Assembly (NCBI GenBank): GCA_037893225.1
Contig: JAZGUH010000026.1
Span: 1,736,001-1,800,000, forward strand
Source: Hippasteria phrygiana
Taxonomy: Eukaryota > Echinodermata > Asteroidea > Valvatida > Goniasteridae
Direction of reading: 5' to 3'
Length of the DNA: 64,000 nt
Of this stretch, positions 22,645 to 30,098 are shown one piece after another. Below the pieces are notes generated by a model. The model did no database searches. It was not told where the DNA came from and worked only from the letters and a program-made list of their open reading frames with translations. The position numbers were made by a program, and so were the translations under genes. Position 1 is the first letter of the stretch, and each line of letters opens with the position of its first letter.

Positions 22645-23580
22645 TATGGTGTTCCATATGTGCCATAGCTTTTGCAATATATTTTTGGGGGCGTATTTTT
22701 TTTCGGCGTCGCATTTTCGTTTTTTGGCGTCGCATTTTTTTTTTTAGCGTCGTATATTTTTTTCTTGGCTTTGTTTTTTTATTTTTTTGGGCGTCGTAAT
22801 TTTTTTTTGGTAAAATTGTTTTTTTGCGTCGCTTTTTTTTTTTTTTGCGCCGTCGTATTTTTTTTTTTTGTATTTCTTTTTGGGGGGGGCGTCGCAATTT
22901 TCTTTTTTTTGCGTCTCATTTTTTTCTTTGGTGTCGCATTTTTTCTCTGCGTCGTATTTTTTTCTGGTTCACGTGTCTGTCACGTGACTGTCACATCACT
23001 TGATGTTGATGAGAATGTTTAGAATCAGATTTTGTACAAGGCCTCTCTGTTGCAAATGAAAGGATATTATCGTAATCATCTAGCGTGCACTGTGGATAAA
23101 GCAACGTATACATTTTAACAGGAATGTTGCGTTACCATTTGCACAGTATTATAGCAGCCATCGGCATAATGAAAAGGTCAAAGTTTAACTTTCTTGTAAC
23201 GTGGGATTCACGTGAAATATATCTCGAGCAAAAACACGACGCCAAAAAATACGTCGCTGAAAAAAAAAATGCGACCCAGAAAAAAAAATGCGACGCAGGA
23301 AAAAAAAATGCGACGCAGAAAAAAAAAATGCGACGCAGAAAAAAAATATGCGACGCCGAAAGAAAAAAAAAGGCGACGCCAAAAACAAAAAAATTTACCC
23401 AAACAAATTTCGACGCCCAAAAAAAAAAAGATAAACGCAAAAAAAAAAAAAAAAGCAAAAAAAAAAAAGTATGCGACGCCAAAAAAAAAATGCGAAGCCA
23501 AAAACAAAAAATGCGACGGCGAAAAAAAATACGCCACCAAAAATATATTGCAAAAGCTATGGCACATATGGAACACCATA
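22645..23580. mobile_element. foldback element with long arms of GCGTCGCA-T(n) repeats
   Basis: 936 bp bounded by TATGGTGTTCCATATGTGCC and its inverse GGCACATATGGAACACCATA. The near-perfect terminal part continues through ATAGCTTTTGCAATATATTT. Both arms then consist of a degenerate array of GCGTCGCA plus a T-run on the left (22690-22965), and A-runs plus TGCGACGC on the right (23215-23540). The spacer is about 22970-23210. A TA dinucleotide borders each end, fitting a TA target. It interrupts the recombinase gene after SKTDQYG. The long F-rich or K-rich open frames across the arms are artefacts. Confidence 0.85.
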
Positions 23581-24239
23581 CCATACTGATCGGTCTTTGA
23601 AAAACGGACATTGAGCTCAACCACATCACCACGTTGAAGATGTCGAAGAGTTACATCTGAACGTTGTAAAGGGGAAGCCCCGCTGCGCGTTGGTGCGGTA
23701 AGCTCACCAACACGCATGAAACCAAAAAATGCCAAAAGGAAAGCAACGCGAAATAGTAAAGCCTCAAACTGACTGACACAAATGGACTGTATAGCCGGAA
23801 TGATGCGGCGGAGAATATCGAGTGTGATAGGACGGCGTTGATCACGACGGCTGTTGCGTCGCCGACAACCATCCAACAAACGTTTAACTATAAAATGCTT
23901 AGTTATGTCTGACAAACCGTATAAACGTAAAGTGGACGCAATCCCAGAGACATATGAAGCTATGGTATTCGGGGAATAGCTGTTAATTGATAAAAATGCG
24001 ATAAATTGTACGAGCTGGTGTAAGGATGGATGAGAATCAGCCGCAATAAGACCATGGCGTAAAATGAACCATCGGAAAAATTGCCAAGCACGCTGGTAAA
24101 CTAGTTGAGTATGGGGAGCCACATGGAGGAGGAGTTTCAGCGGGTGAGACGTATGACGACGGAGACGAGGAGAATCAGCCTCACCGGAAGAGAATTCGCT
24201 TGGAGAAACCGAAAGACTATTACAAAATATAAATGTCAA
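23581..24239 (-). pseudogene. tyrosine recombinase fragment (DIRS/Ngaro-type retroelement)
   Basis: From 24239 the minus strand encodes about 220 residues: an N-terminal SAM-like core-binding region (YQRAWQFFRWFILRHG, FIAFLSINSYSPNTIASYVSG) and the start of the catalytic domain with RRPITLDILRRI, LAFFGFMRVGELT (first catalytic Arg in the FMRVGE motif) and RFSKTDQYG. The remaining HxxR and Tyr motifs are missing, because the foldback element is inserted here and the sequence beyond it belongs to the SGNH-like part. Fragment only; not functional. Confidence 0.75.
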
Positions 24240-24242
24240 GGA

Positions 24243-25115
24243 AAGATTTGTAAAGAAATATCAAGCTACGACGTATGATTATCGAGTTCAGTTCAGGGAC
24301 TTGGAAACTTTATCATTACAGGAGTTTTTTCCTCGCATGGTTTTGTCAAGGTTAATGGATGGTTTTCCAGACGACGACAGAGTAAGGTTGGTGTTTCAGT
24401 CGAGTTATTTGAATTTTCCAATCGCTCTGCCGTTTTTACGAGTAAATGAATTAACGGTGGAGAGATTTCTGGCTCGCATCGAGCAAATGTTGCAGTCATA
24501 CTAACAGATTCGATTGGATGACACAGCCGAAATTCAAAAGGGGGAAAGAGCAACAAGAAATATCACGGTGTTGTAAAAATCAAGGACATGTTACGGAATA
24601 AGCTGTCCGTCATTCAAGATAACAAGACAGAATTGTGTTGCGCCAGGGCAATAGTCACTGGGATAGCTATCAAAGAAAACCACCCAGAAATAAGATATAT
24701 AAAGCAAAGTCGTAAAGAGCAAGAATACCTTGCCAGGGATTTGCACACTAAAGCGGGCGTAAAAGAAGGTCCGTGCGGTCTGGACGAAATACATACATTT
24801 CAGGACGTCATTCCTGATTATCGCATCGTGGTTTTATACAGCGATAATTTCAATGCCGCCATTTTCAAGGGGCCTGTCCGACGGCACACCATTTATTTAT
24901 ATTTTCACAATAATTACTATGATATGATTACATCAATGAAGGGATTCCTAAATAGGGGTTACTATTGCGACATGTGTCTAGTTGGTTTTGATTCGAAAGA
25001 CAGACATATGGTATGCGTGGACGACTGTAAATTATGTTTTTCCCCCAGCTGTGAGTCGGGGGATATAACCACTTAGGTGAACTGTTCGGAGTGTAATCGT
25101 AATTGTAAGGACAAG
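24243..25115 (+). pseudogene. older Polinton protein-primed DNA polymerase, 5' part
   Basis: N-terminal portion of a Polinton/Maverick-type PolB of the long Cys-rich lineage. 24243-24504 reads LQEFFPRMVL, LNFPIALPFLRV and IEQMLQSY; after a frameshift 24588-25076 reads ELCCARAIVTGIA, GPCGLDEIHTFQ and a Cys-rich YYCDMCLVGF block. A stop at 25074-25076 interrupts the same frame, which otherwise stays open up to the insertion point. The gene continues after the inserted Polinton at 41031. The exonuclease and polymerase motifs are in that second half. Confidence 0.8.
25111..25115. repeat. target-site duplication, left copy
   Basis: ACAAG immediately left of the Polinton end; the same five bases follow the right end at 41031-41035. 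With the next A the match is six bases, the length usual for Polintons. Confidence 0.85.
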
Positions 25116-25336
25116 AGTAGTAAGGGAGATGCCGATTCTATGTCATTTCCTATTTTTTCACTTTCTTCCCCAATTTTGCTGTAGGTACATACGTCAAATT
25201 TTTAAAAAACAAAATAGTCAAAAAATCGCCCAAATTTTATTCAAAATTTTGCTGGGTTACTACACACCAAAATTTGCACAAAATCAAGAAAATAAAAAGT
25301 GTTTTTCATAGTCCAGAAGCGTACTAAAACGCCGGG
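25116..25336. repeat. Polinton terminal inverted repeat, left
   Basis: 221 bp beginning AGTAGTAAGGGAGATGCC and ending CGTACTAAAACGCCGGG. By eye every base matches the reverse complement of 40810-41030. An AG..CT terminus is usual for Polintons. Confidence 0.93.
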
Positions 25337-25376
25337 GCGAAAAAGGCAAAAACAAAATGATTTGTCGCAAGCCAAA

Positions 25377-25423
25377 AAAAATATCCCTCATCTCTACACT
25401 CAGTAGAGATGAGGGATATTTTT
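25377..25423. other. perfect 21-bp-stem hairpin near left end
   Basis: AAAAATATCCCTCATCTCTAC (25377-25397) pairs with its exact inverse at 25403-25423 around a 5-base loop ACTCA. It lies just inside the left TIR, downstream of the leftward genes, and could act in transcript 3'-end formation or replication. A second palindrome, GGGGCGCTAGGCCTAGCCCC, is at 25481-25500. Confidence 0.8.
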
Positions 25424-25427
25424 TGTC

Positions 25428-25455
25428 GTACTCACATAGCTACGCTCTACTATAC
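25428..25455. repeat. GTAC-ended palindromic repeat, non-coding degenerate copy
   Basis: Reads GTACTCACATAGCTACGCTC then TACTATAC. It matches the 31-bp repeat found inside several genes of this element (core TAGCTACGCTC) but is three bases shorter and outside any gene. Confidence 0.55.
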
Positions 25456-25568
25456 ACTAAATTACAACTACTCTTTGCAAGGGGCGCTAGGCCTAGCCCC
25501 TAAACTCTCATAATCAGGAGGCTCATCTCTACTCACGTTAGAATCACGCTCATACTCTTTACATATTT

Positions 25569-26213
25569 CTAATAATTTCTTGTAAGTTTTGCGATAAGAT
25601 CTTTTTTTTCTTTCGCTAGAAGCTCGACCACTTTTTTTTCGACCTCATCGTCTATTTCTTTTTGATTTCTATCGGACTCTTCTCTCGCTTTAGTTTGTGT
25701 CCTAATAGCTTCTTTCATTCCGTAAAACTTTTTTAATTGATCGTTAATCAAAGCAAATTCTTCGTGACTTACATCGCCATCGTCTACGGCCTGAGACACT
25801 AATTCATTTATCGTATTTAATTTTGTTTCGGCTACTACTCTAATCTCATCGTGTTTCTTAGCTTTACCTCTAAACTTTTTACTAAATCGTTTTAATGCCA
25901 AACTTACACCCACGCATCCTATAGCTAATCCTTCTAGCACCACACCTATAGGTATACTAATGACACCAACAACGCTGGCTATGCCTATTGTACCGGATAA
26001 AGCTCCGAGACATTCCATAACGGTCTCTGCGTTAGATAAACAGGTAATAATTTTATTATACTTTTTGTGCAACCGTTCTCTCTTATCTCTCTCGTTGGCT
26101 ATCTCTTTTTGCACTCGTTCGATTTTATTTAACCTAAAGACTGAAGACTCGTTCGTTTCACTCGGGACACTATAATCAACGGGCAATTTAGGGTAAACGG
26201 ATTCTGCGGTCAT
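25569..26213 (-). CDS. Polinton membrane/coiled-coil protein, 214 aa
   Basis: Function unknown. Residues about 30-60 are charged and helical (KEIANERDKRERLHKKYNKI). A glycine-rich hydrophobic stretch follows at about 68-108 (ALSGTIGIASVVGVISIPIG, then VLEGLAIGCVGVSLAL), long enough for two membrane passes or a hairpin. The rest is helical and charged, ending in acidic/basic coiled-coil sequence. I know similar proteins from Polinton-like elements of aquatic invertebrates but not their role. The ATG at 26213 is preceded by CGACTTTATAAA, shared with the next gene, 30 bp upstream, which supports this start. Confidence 0.8.
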   Translation of the reverse strand: MTAESVYPKLPVDYSVPSETNESSVFRLNKIERVQKEIANERDKRERLHKKYNKIITCLSNAETVMECLGALSGTIGIASVVGVISIPIGVVLEGLAIGCVGVSLALKRFSKKFRGKAKKHDEIRVVAETKLNTINELVSQAVDDGDVSHEEFALINDQLKKFYGMKEAIRTQTKAREESDRNQKEIDDEVEKKVVELLAKEKKDLIAKLTRNY

Positions 26214-26239
26214 TTTATAAAGTCGTATATTTTATACAA
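26214..26239 (-). promoter_or_regulatory. shared AT-rich leader before the 214-aa gene
   Basis: On the minus strand this is TATAAAATATACGACTTTAT followed by AAA and the ATG. The same bases precede the 517-aa gene at 27798-27823. Exact conservation between two unrelated genes suggests a promoter/leader element. Confidence 0.6.
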
Positions 26240-26243
26240 CTTA

Positions 26244-27797
26244 TTATTTTAATTTTTTTTGCATGTATACAAGAATCAAAGTACCGACACCTACCAATAA
26301 TGCCCACACATGCTCCGCCAACCAACCGACACTCTTGCTCAATAGATTAAACAACCAACTCGCGATACTACCCAAAATACCCGGTAAAGCGGCTAATAAC
26401 TTACCCCCCAGCTTTTTTAGCAAATTAGCCAAGTTTTTTAAATGATTACTTATCCAATCTTTCACGTTACCTCCGGGTTTAGGCGGAACCGGGGTCGGAG
26501 CAGGAACAACCGCTGCAACAGCCGCCGCACCACCCCCACCAACAGCCGCCACCAAAGAAGCAACGATCGTACTTATAGCTAAAGCAAACGCGGCTAATAT
26601 ACTTACGACCGTCACACCCTGTTCTCGAAACAGAATTCTAATCTTTTCTCGTAGCGAGGTATCTCTTTCTAATATTTTATTAATCGTTTCTTTGATTCTA
26701 ACGATTTGACTTTTGAGTCCTCGTTCATTTTCGAGCGCCGCTGTCATTCTAGCAGATCTTTCATCATTTAGACCTTTTAATCGATTGGCTATTTCTCGTC
26801 TCTCTTCTTCGCTCGCTGCTTCAGTTAGTTCAGCTTTGGTTTGATTAATTTCATCATCTAGCCTTCTTACTTTAGCTAAATTTAATTCTAACTCACCTTT
26901 GAGAGTTTCTAACGCTTTGCTTAAACCAGCAATTTCTCTAAGGTTCTTTAATCCTGTAATTTTAGCCATTACTGTTTCTCGTTCATCTAATACTTTGTCT
27001 CGTTCATCTAATGCTGTTCTTCGTTTAACTAATACTTCTCTCGATCTATCTAATGTTTCTACTCGTCTATCTAATATATTTACTATTTCACCTAATTCTT
27101 TCGCTCGTTCATCTAATTCTTTTTCTCGTTGATCTGATGCATCAATTAGTATATCTATTTCATCTAGTAATCCAGTAAAATCAGCATCTTGTTTCGTCAA
27201 ATCTACTTCTTCTCTCAATACATCTACGACTACTTCTTTTACGATATCGTCAACATCATCGGCCGCTTTTGGAAGTTCACTCATCTCAATATTTTCGGGG
27301 TGTATCTGGCTTATTTCTTGTTGTACTCGCGTAGCTACGCTTGTAGGGCGTAATTTTGTCGTTCCAGTTTTTACCAAACCAAACTCTTCTCGTAAAAATA
27401 AACCGGCTTTAACTCCAGAAACATCGCCAATTCTTCTTAATAAAGTGGTAATACCTACAAATTTTTTGGAGTCGTTTTTATACGTCAGCAAGATATTGTC
27501 GTAGTAAACACCATCTTTTTCTTTATGAAATTTTTCATATCTTATATTCGTCGGTTTTTTATAACCTTCGCCTTCCATAAAATCATAAAACGATTCTGCG
27601 TAACCAGTATTTATGCGACCAGAAATTTGATCTAATCTATCAAACGCTTCATCCGTCGTTTGTGGGGGTGGAATCTGAAAATCAGTCTCTTCATCTTGAT
27701 CTTGATTTTGATAATCTTGGTCATCTACATCGGCATCTTCTCGTTCGTCTTCTCGACCCACGTCATCCATAGGTATAAATTCTCCACCTTCAGCCAT
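26244..27797 (-). CDS. Polinton coiled-coil and membrane-active protein, 517 aa
   Basis: Function unknown; structural role in the particle is inferred. Acidic N-terminus (residues 1-50), a small folded region (about 50-150), then a long coiled coil (about 190-385) with tandem LDER/LDRR phrases. A hydrophobic Ala/Val/Gly segment follows at about 390-430, then a Pro-rich link (PAPTPVPPKPGG). The C-terminal 85 residues alternate amphipathic Leu-rich helices (NLLKKLGGKLLAALPGILGS) with a final hydrophobic anchor and KKLK. Such a tail suggests membrane insertion or lysis. Residues RPTSVATRV come from an in-frame copy of the element's palindromic repeat (27323-27353). Neighbours on both sides run in the same direction. 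Confidence 0.85.
   Translation of the reverse strand: MAEGGEFIPMDDVGREDEREDADVDDQDYQNQDQDEETDFQIPPPQTTDEAFDRLDQISGRINTGYAESFYDFMEGEGYKKPTNIRYEKFHKEKDGVYYDNILLTYKNDSKKFVGITTLLRRIGDVSGVKAGLFLREEFGLVKTGTTKLRPTSVATRVQQEISQIHPENIEMSELPKAADDVDDIVKEVVVDVLREEVDLTKQDADFTGLLDEIDILIDASDQREKELDERAKELGEIVNILDRRVETLDRSREVLVKRRTALDERDKVLDERETVMAKITGLKNLREIAGLSKALETLKGELELNLAKVRRLDDEINQTKAELTEAASEEERREIANRLKGLNDERSARMTAALENERGLKSQIVRIKETINKILERDTSLREKIRILFREQGVTVVSILAAFALAISTIVASLVAAVGGGGAAAVAAVVPAPTPVPPKPGGNVKDWISNHLKNLANLLKKLGGKLLAALPGILGSIASWLFNLLSKSVGWLAEHVWALLVGVGTLILVYMQKKLK
27323..27353. repeat. GTAC-ended palindromic repeat inside the 517-aa gene
   Basis: 31 bp with core GCGTAGCTACGC. On the coding (minus) strand it is read as LRPTSVATRV. 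One base differs at the tip (GTAA in place of GTAC) and one in the body. Confidence 0.8.
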
Positions 27798-27823
27798 TTT
27801 ATAAAGTCGTATATTTTATATTT
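27798..27823 (-). promoter_or_regulatory. shared AT-rich leader before the 517-aa gene
   Basis: Identical to the leader at 26214-26239, including CGACTTTATAAA directly before ATG. A related AACGACTTATTAAAA precedes the 138-aa gene at 31833. Confidence 0.6.
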
Positions 27824-28057
27824 TTACGTAGTATTTACCACATTCTGAGGAATTATTCCTTGGCTCACCAACCAAGTCTGAGTAGCTAGAGCGCTACCTA
27901 CCGTAGCGGTGATTTTAACCGTATCTTCTACGTCTAACTTTCCTAAATCGGCGGGCTTAATTTTCAAAAGTTTTTTACTCAACATAGTATAACCTACGGT
28001 CAACAAACTCAACACAGCGCCGTGATAAAGAGTATTTGCAACGTTCTTAGTATCCAT
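27824..28057 (-). CDS. Polinton small membrane protein, 77 aa
   Basis: Small protein starting MDTKNVANTLYHGAVL with hydrophobic residues about 12-28, basic KKLLKIK, then an amphipathic segment (VEDTVKITATVGSALATQTW) and a polar end. Proteins of this shape and order (SK/KKLLK, KLD.ED..K) recur next to similar capsid genes in other Polinton-like elements as I recall; role unknown. The ATG is preceded by AAGTAAA, like the capsid gene start. It ends within the leader of the downstream 517-aa gene. Confidence 0.75.
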   Translation of the reverse strand: MDTKNVANTLYHGAVLSLLTVGYTMLSKKLLKIKPADLGKLDVEDTVKITATVGSALATQTWLVSQGIIPQNVVNTT

Positions 28058-28086
28058 TTTACTTGTACAAACATTTTATTTTTTAT

Positions 28087-28302
28087 TTATTCCATTTCTA
28101 ATAGTTCTTCAACTTTATGAGTTGAAGTTGCGAGTGTAACCCCCACCTCTCGCTGCGGATCTACAGGTTTACTCTTTTTAAACGCGAGATATCCAATTCC
28201 TAAAACAACCAAACCAACCATAGCGTATCCCCAGCTCGGAATGTCTCTCATCGTTAGCGCTGGCGTTTGCTGGAGAGCTTCTTCTTCTTCTATACTTTCC
28301 AT
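28087..28302 (-). CDS. Polinton small single-pass membrane protein, about 71 aa
   Basis: One clear membrane segment (WGYAMVGLVVLGIGYLAF) followed by KKSK, preceded by an acidic N-terminus. I chose the ATG at 28302 because it has the ACAAAAAATGG context seen at other starts of this element; an in-frame ATG seven codons upstream (28323) is the alternative, giving 78 aa. Unknown function, probably a virion or assembly membrane protein. Confidence 0.65.
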   Translation of the reverse strand: MESIEEEEALQQTPALTMRDIPSWGYAMVGLVVLGIGYLAFKKSKPVDPQREVGVTLATSTHKVEELLEME

Positions 28303-28376
28303 TTTTTGTATTTGTTCTTTCATCTGTCTGTTTCTTTCGGCCAGTTTGTTACCTTGCTCTACTCTTTTAGGGTCTT

Positions 28377-29111
28377 TTACTCTTTTTTTTTGTGACTCTT
28401 GATAGAGCCGGTTGTTCGGGAGGTTGGGGAGACTCTTGGGGAGGCTGAGCCGGCTCTTGTGGGGGTTGGGGAGTCTCTTGGGGAGGCCGAGCCGGCTCTT
28501 GGGGAATCTCTGCTACTTGATCCGTCGTTGTCGTTTCTAGACTCATCTTTTATAGTAATACTATTATTATTTGTAACGCTATTATTACTACTATCCACCT
28601 GTAAATGTTTAGTCGTGATCAACATAGCCACCAAAGGAGATAAATAAACCCCATAATTGTAATGCACTTCGCAAAGTAAACTGGACAAGCTGCTAGAAAT
28701 AACGGGGTCTTTTTCTAAGTCGTTAACGAGGGCTTCTTCAGAATCTAAACAAAGTTTATAACCGAATGGCGAAGCCAGCGGCAAAGTCGCGCCTAAAGCT
28801 TTTGCGTAAAAGGTCAACACGCAACTCCCCAAACTGACTATCATTTCTTTACCGAGCTTGGCTTCGTATCTTTTATATAGTTTTTCTTGTTTTTCAGCGG
28901 TCAAGCTCTCTATTTCATTAACGGAGTATTCTTTACCGAAATATTTTTTAGAATCACCGGAAGCAACTACGCCTAAAAATCTATTTTTAGGATCTGGAGA
29001 CTCGTTGGTCGTAGCTACAGTCGTCACTAAGCTATGCGCTATGGGTGTAGCAGCTACTGTTGGATGAGGTTCTTGAGATAACGTGCTTAGAGATTCTATT
29101 GACTTGCTCAT
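28377..29111 (-). CDS. Polinton protein of unknown function, 244 aa
   Basis: Residues 1-45 are Ser/Thr-rich and probably disordered. About 45-165 form a mostly helical region (LTAEKQEKLYKRYEAKLGKE, then SCVLTFYAKALGATLPLASP). The C-terminal 75 residues are low complexity: an Asn/Ser run, then a tandem Ser-Pro-Arg repeat (SPRAGSASPRDSPTPTRAGS) ending KSHKKKE. The repeated DNA behind this tail is visible at 28405-28505. The basic SP/R tail could bind DNA; this is inference. No protease or enzyme motif was found. Confidence 0.75.
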   Translation of the reverse strand: MSKSIESLSTLSQEPHPTVAATPIAHSLVTTVATTNESPDPKNRFLGVVASGDSKKYFGKEYSVNEIESLTAEKQEKLYKRYEAKLGKEMIVSLGSCVLTFYAKALGATLPLASPFGYKLCLDSEEALVNDLEKDPVISSSLSSLLCEVHYNYGVYLSPLVAMLITTKHLQVDSSNNSVTNNNSITIKDESRNDNDGSSSRDSPRAGSASPRDSPTPTRAGSASPRVSPTSRTTGSIKSHKKKE

Positions 29112-29226
29112 TTAAAATAGAACTATATTTTTTAATCTTATTTCTACAAGAAATATAATCGTAAGAAAATAAAGATAAGTTGATGGCTATTACTAGTTTT
29201 AATAATAGGTCTAGATATTCGATCAT
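29032..29226 (-). CDS. possible small membrane protein overlapping the 244-aa gene, 64 aa
   Basis: ATG at 29226 is preceded by CTATAAAAT, in keeping with other starts here. The N-terminus is hydrophobic (YLDLLLKLVIAINLSLFSY) and the rest polar. The last 80 bp overlap the 244-aa gene in another frame, so part of this ORF could be a shadow. Translation is uncertain. Confidence 0.35.
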   Translation of the reverse strand: MIEYLDLLLKLVIAINLSLFSYDYISCRNKIKKYSSILNEQVNRISKHVISRTSSNSSCYTHSA

Positions 29227-29231
29227 ATTTT

Positions 29232-29440
29232 ATAGATGACTAGATAATCTATAGATTATCTAACAGTTATCTAACAGTTATCTATCAGTTATCTAACAGT
29301 TATCTAATAGTTATCTAATAGTTATCTAACAGTTATCTATAAATCATCTAATAGTTATCTAATAGTTATCTATAAATCATCTAATAGTTATCTAATAGAT
29401 CATCTATAGATCAACTATAGATCAACTATAGATCAACTGC
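29232..29440. repeat. 11-bp tandem array in the Polinton
   Basis: About a dozen units of AGTTATCTAAC or AGTTATCTAAT in register, interrupted twice by ATAAATCATCTAAT, and merging to the right into ATAGATCAACT repeats. The array ends inside the last codons of the packaging ATPase. AT-rich iterons like these could be a replication origin, promoter array or plain slippage product. Confidence 0.85.
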
Positions 29441-30051
29441 CAACAGACTGGAGGATCAGTTTTTACCAATAATTTACTAAAAGGCACATCTCTTAAAATC
29501 TTTTTAATTCTCGATCTTTCTTCTAAAGGCACCGCATCATTTTCATCGAGGCATTGATCGAAACTATTTTTATCTTTGCAATAGAACAATACGACAAATG
29601 CAGTTTGAGCTCTAAAATCTGTCATTACGCAATTATACTTTTGAGTCATCAACCAACAGTAGTGATTGTCGTGCCTACCGCTAAACGCCAATTTCGTTAA
29701 AACGCAAGTGTTTTTCCCGAGCGCTGCCTTACGATATTTTATTTCTTGTTCCGAGCTACAATCGTCTATCAAAAACAGAACGTGCGATCCTTTAAATCGA
29801 GCTCTATAAAATTCTAAAGCTTCGTTGAGAGACACCTTTTCTACCTCTAAATCGCATAGGTATATCTCGGGGTCTAACCACAACCAACGTCTCTCGCGAT
29901 AAGTCTTGTTGTTGCTCAACGTAGGACAAATAACTACGATATTTTCAAAGTGATCTTTATACTCAGTTTCTAATAGATCTAAAATATATTTGGTTTTACC
30001 CGAATTAGTCCTACCGCATACTAGCGCGCAGTGTGGTGTTTTTGGAAACAT
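29422..30051 (-). CDS. A32/FtsK-HerA-type DNA packaging ATPase, 209 aa
   Basis: Would pump the element's DNA into preformed capsids. Walker A is GRTNSGKT at residues 13-20. Walker B is VLFLIDD at 91-97, followed by SSE. A third conserved region FSGRHDNHYCWLMTQ fits the sensor/arginine area of viral A32-like ATPases. The length is near the 200-250 usual for Polinton ATPases. It lies directly downstream of the candidate capsid gene in the same direction, 47 bp apart, as expected for a morphogenesis module. The last residues run into the 11-bp repeat array. Confidence 0.9.
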   Translation of the reverse strand: MFPKTPHCALVCGRTNSGKTKYILDLLETEYKDHFENIVVICPTLSNNKTYRERRWLWLDPEIYLCDLEVEKVSLNEALEFYRARFKGSHVLFLIDDCSSEQEIKYRKAALGKNTCVLTKLAFSGRHDNHYCWLMTQKYNCVMTDFRAQTAFVVLFYCKDKNSFDQCLDENDAVPLEERSRIKKILRDVPFSKLLVKTDPPVCWQLIYS

Positions 30052-30098
30052 GACTTATTTAAAGGCTTATTTAATAGTAAGGTAGATAATTTACTCTT

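Noticed and set aside
22672..23022. Phe-rich and Lys-rich long frames in 22630-23630
   Set aside because: They follow from T- or A-runs in the foldback arms.
25129..25311. 60-codon frame in the left TIR, repeated in the right TIR
   Set aside because: It is identical in both TIRs because the DNA is, has no ATG-supported gene context, and no domain.
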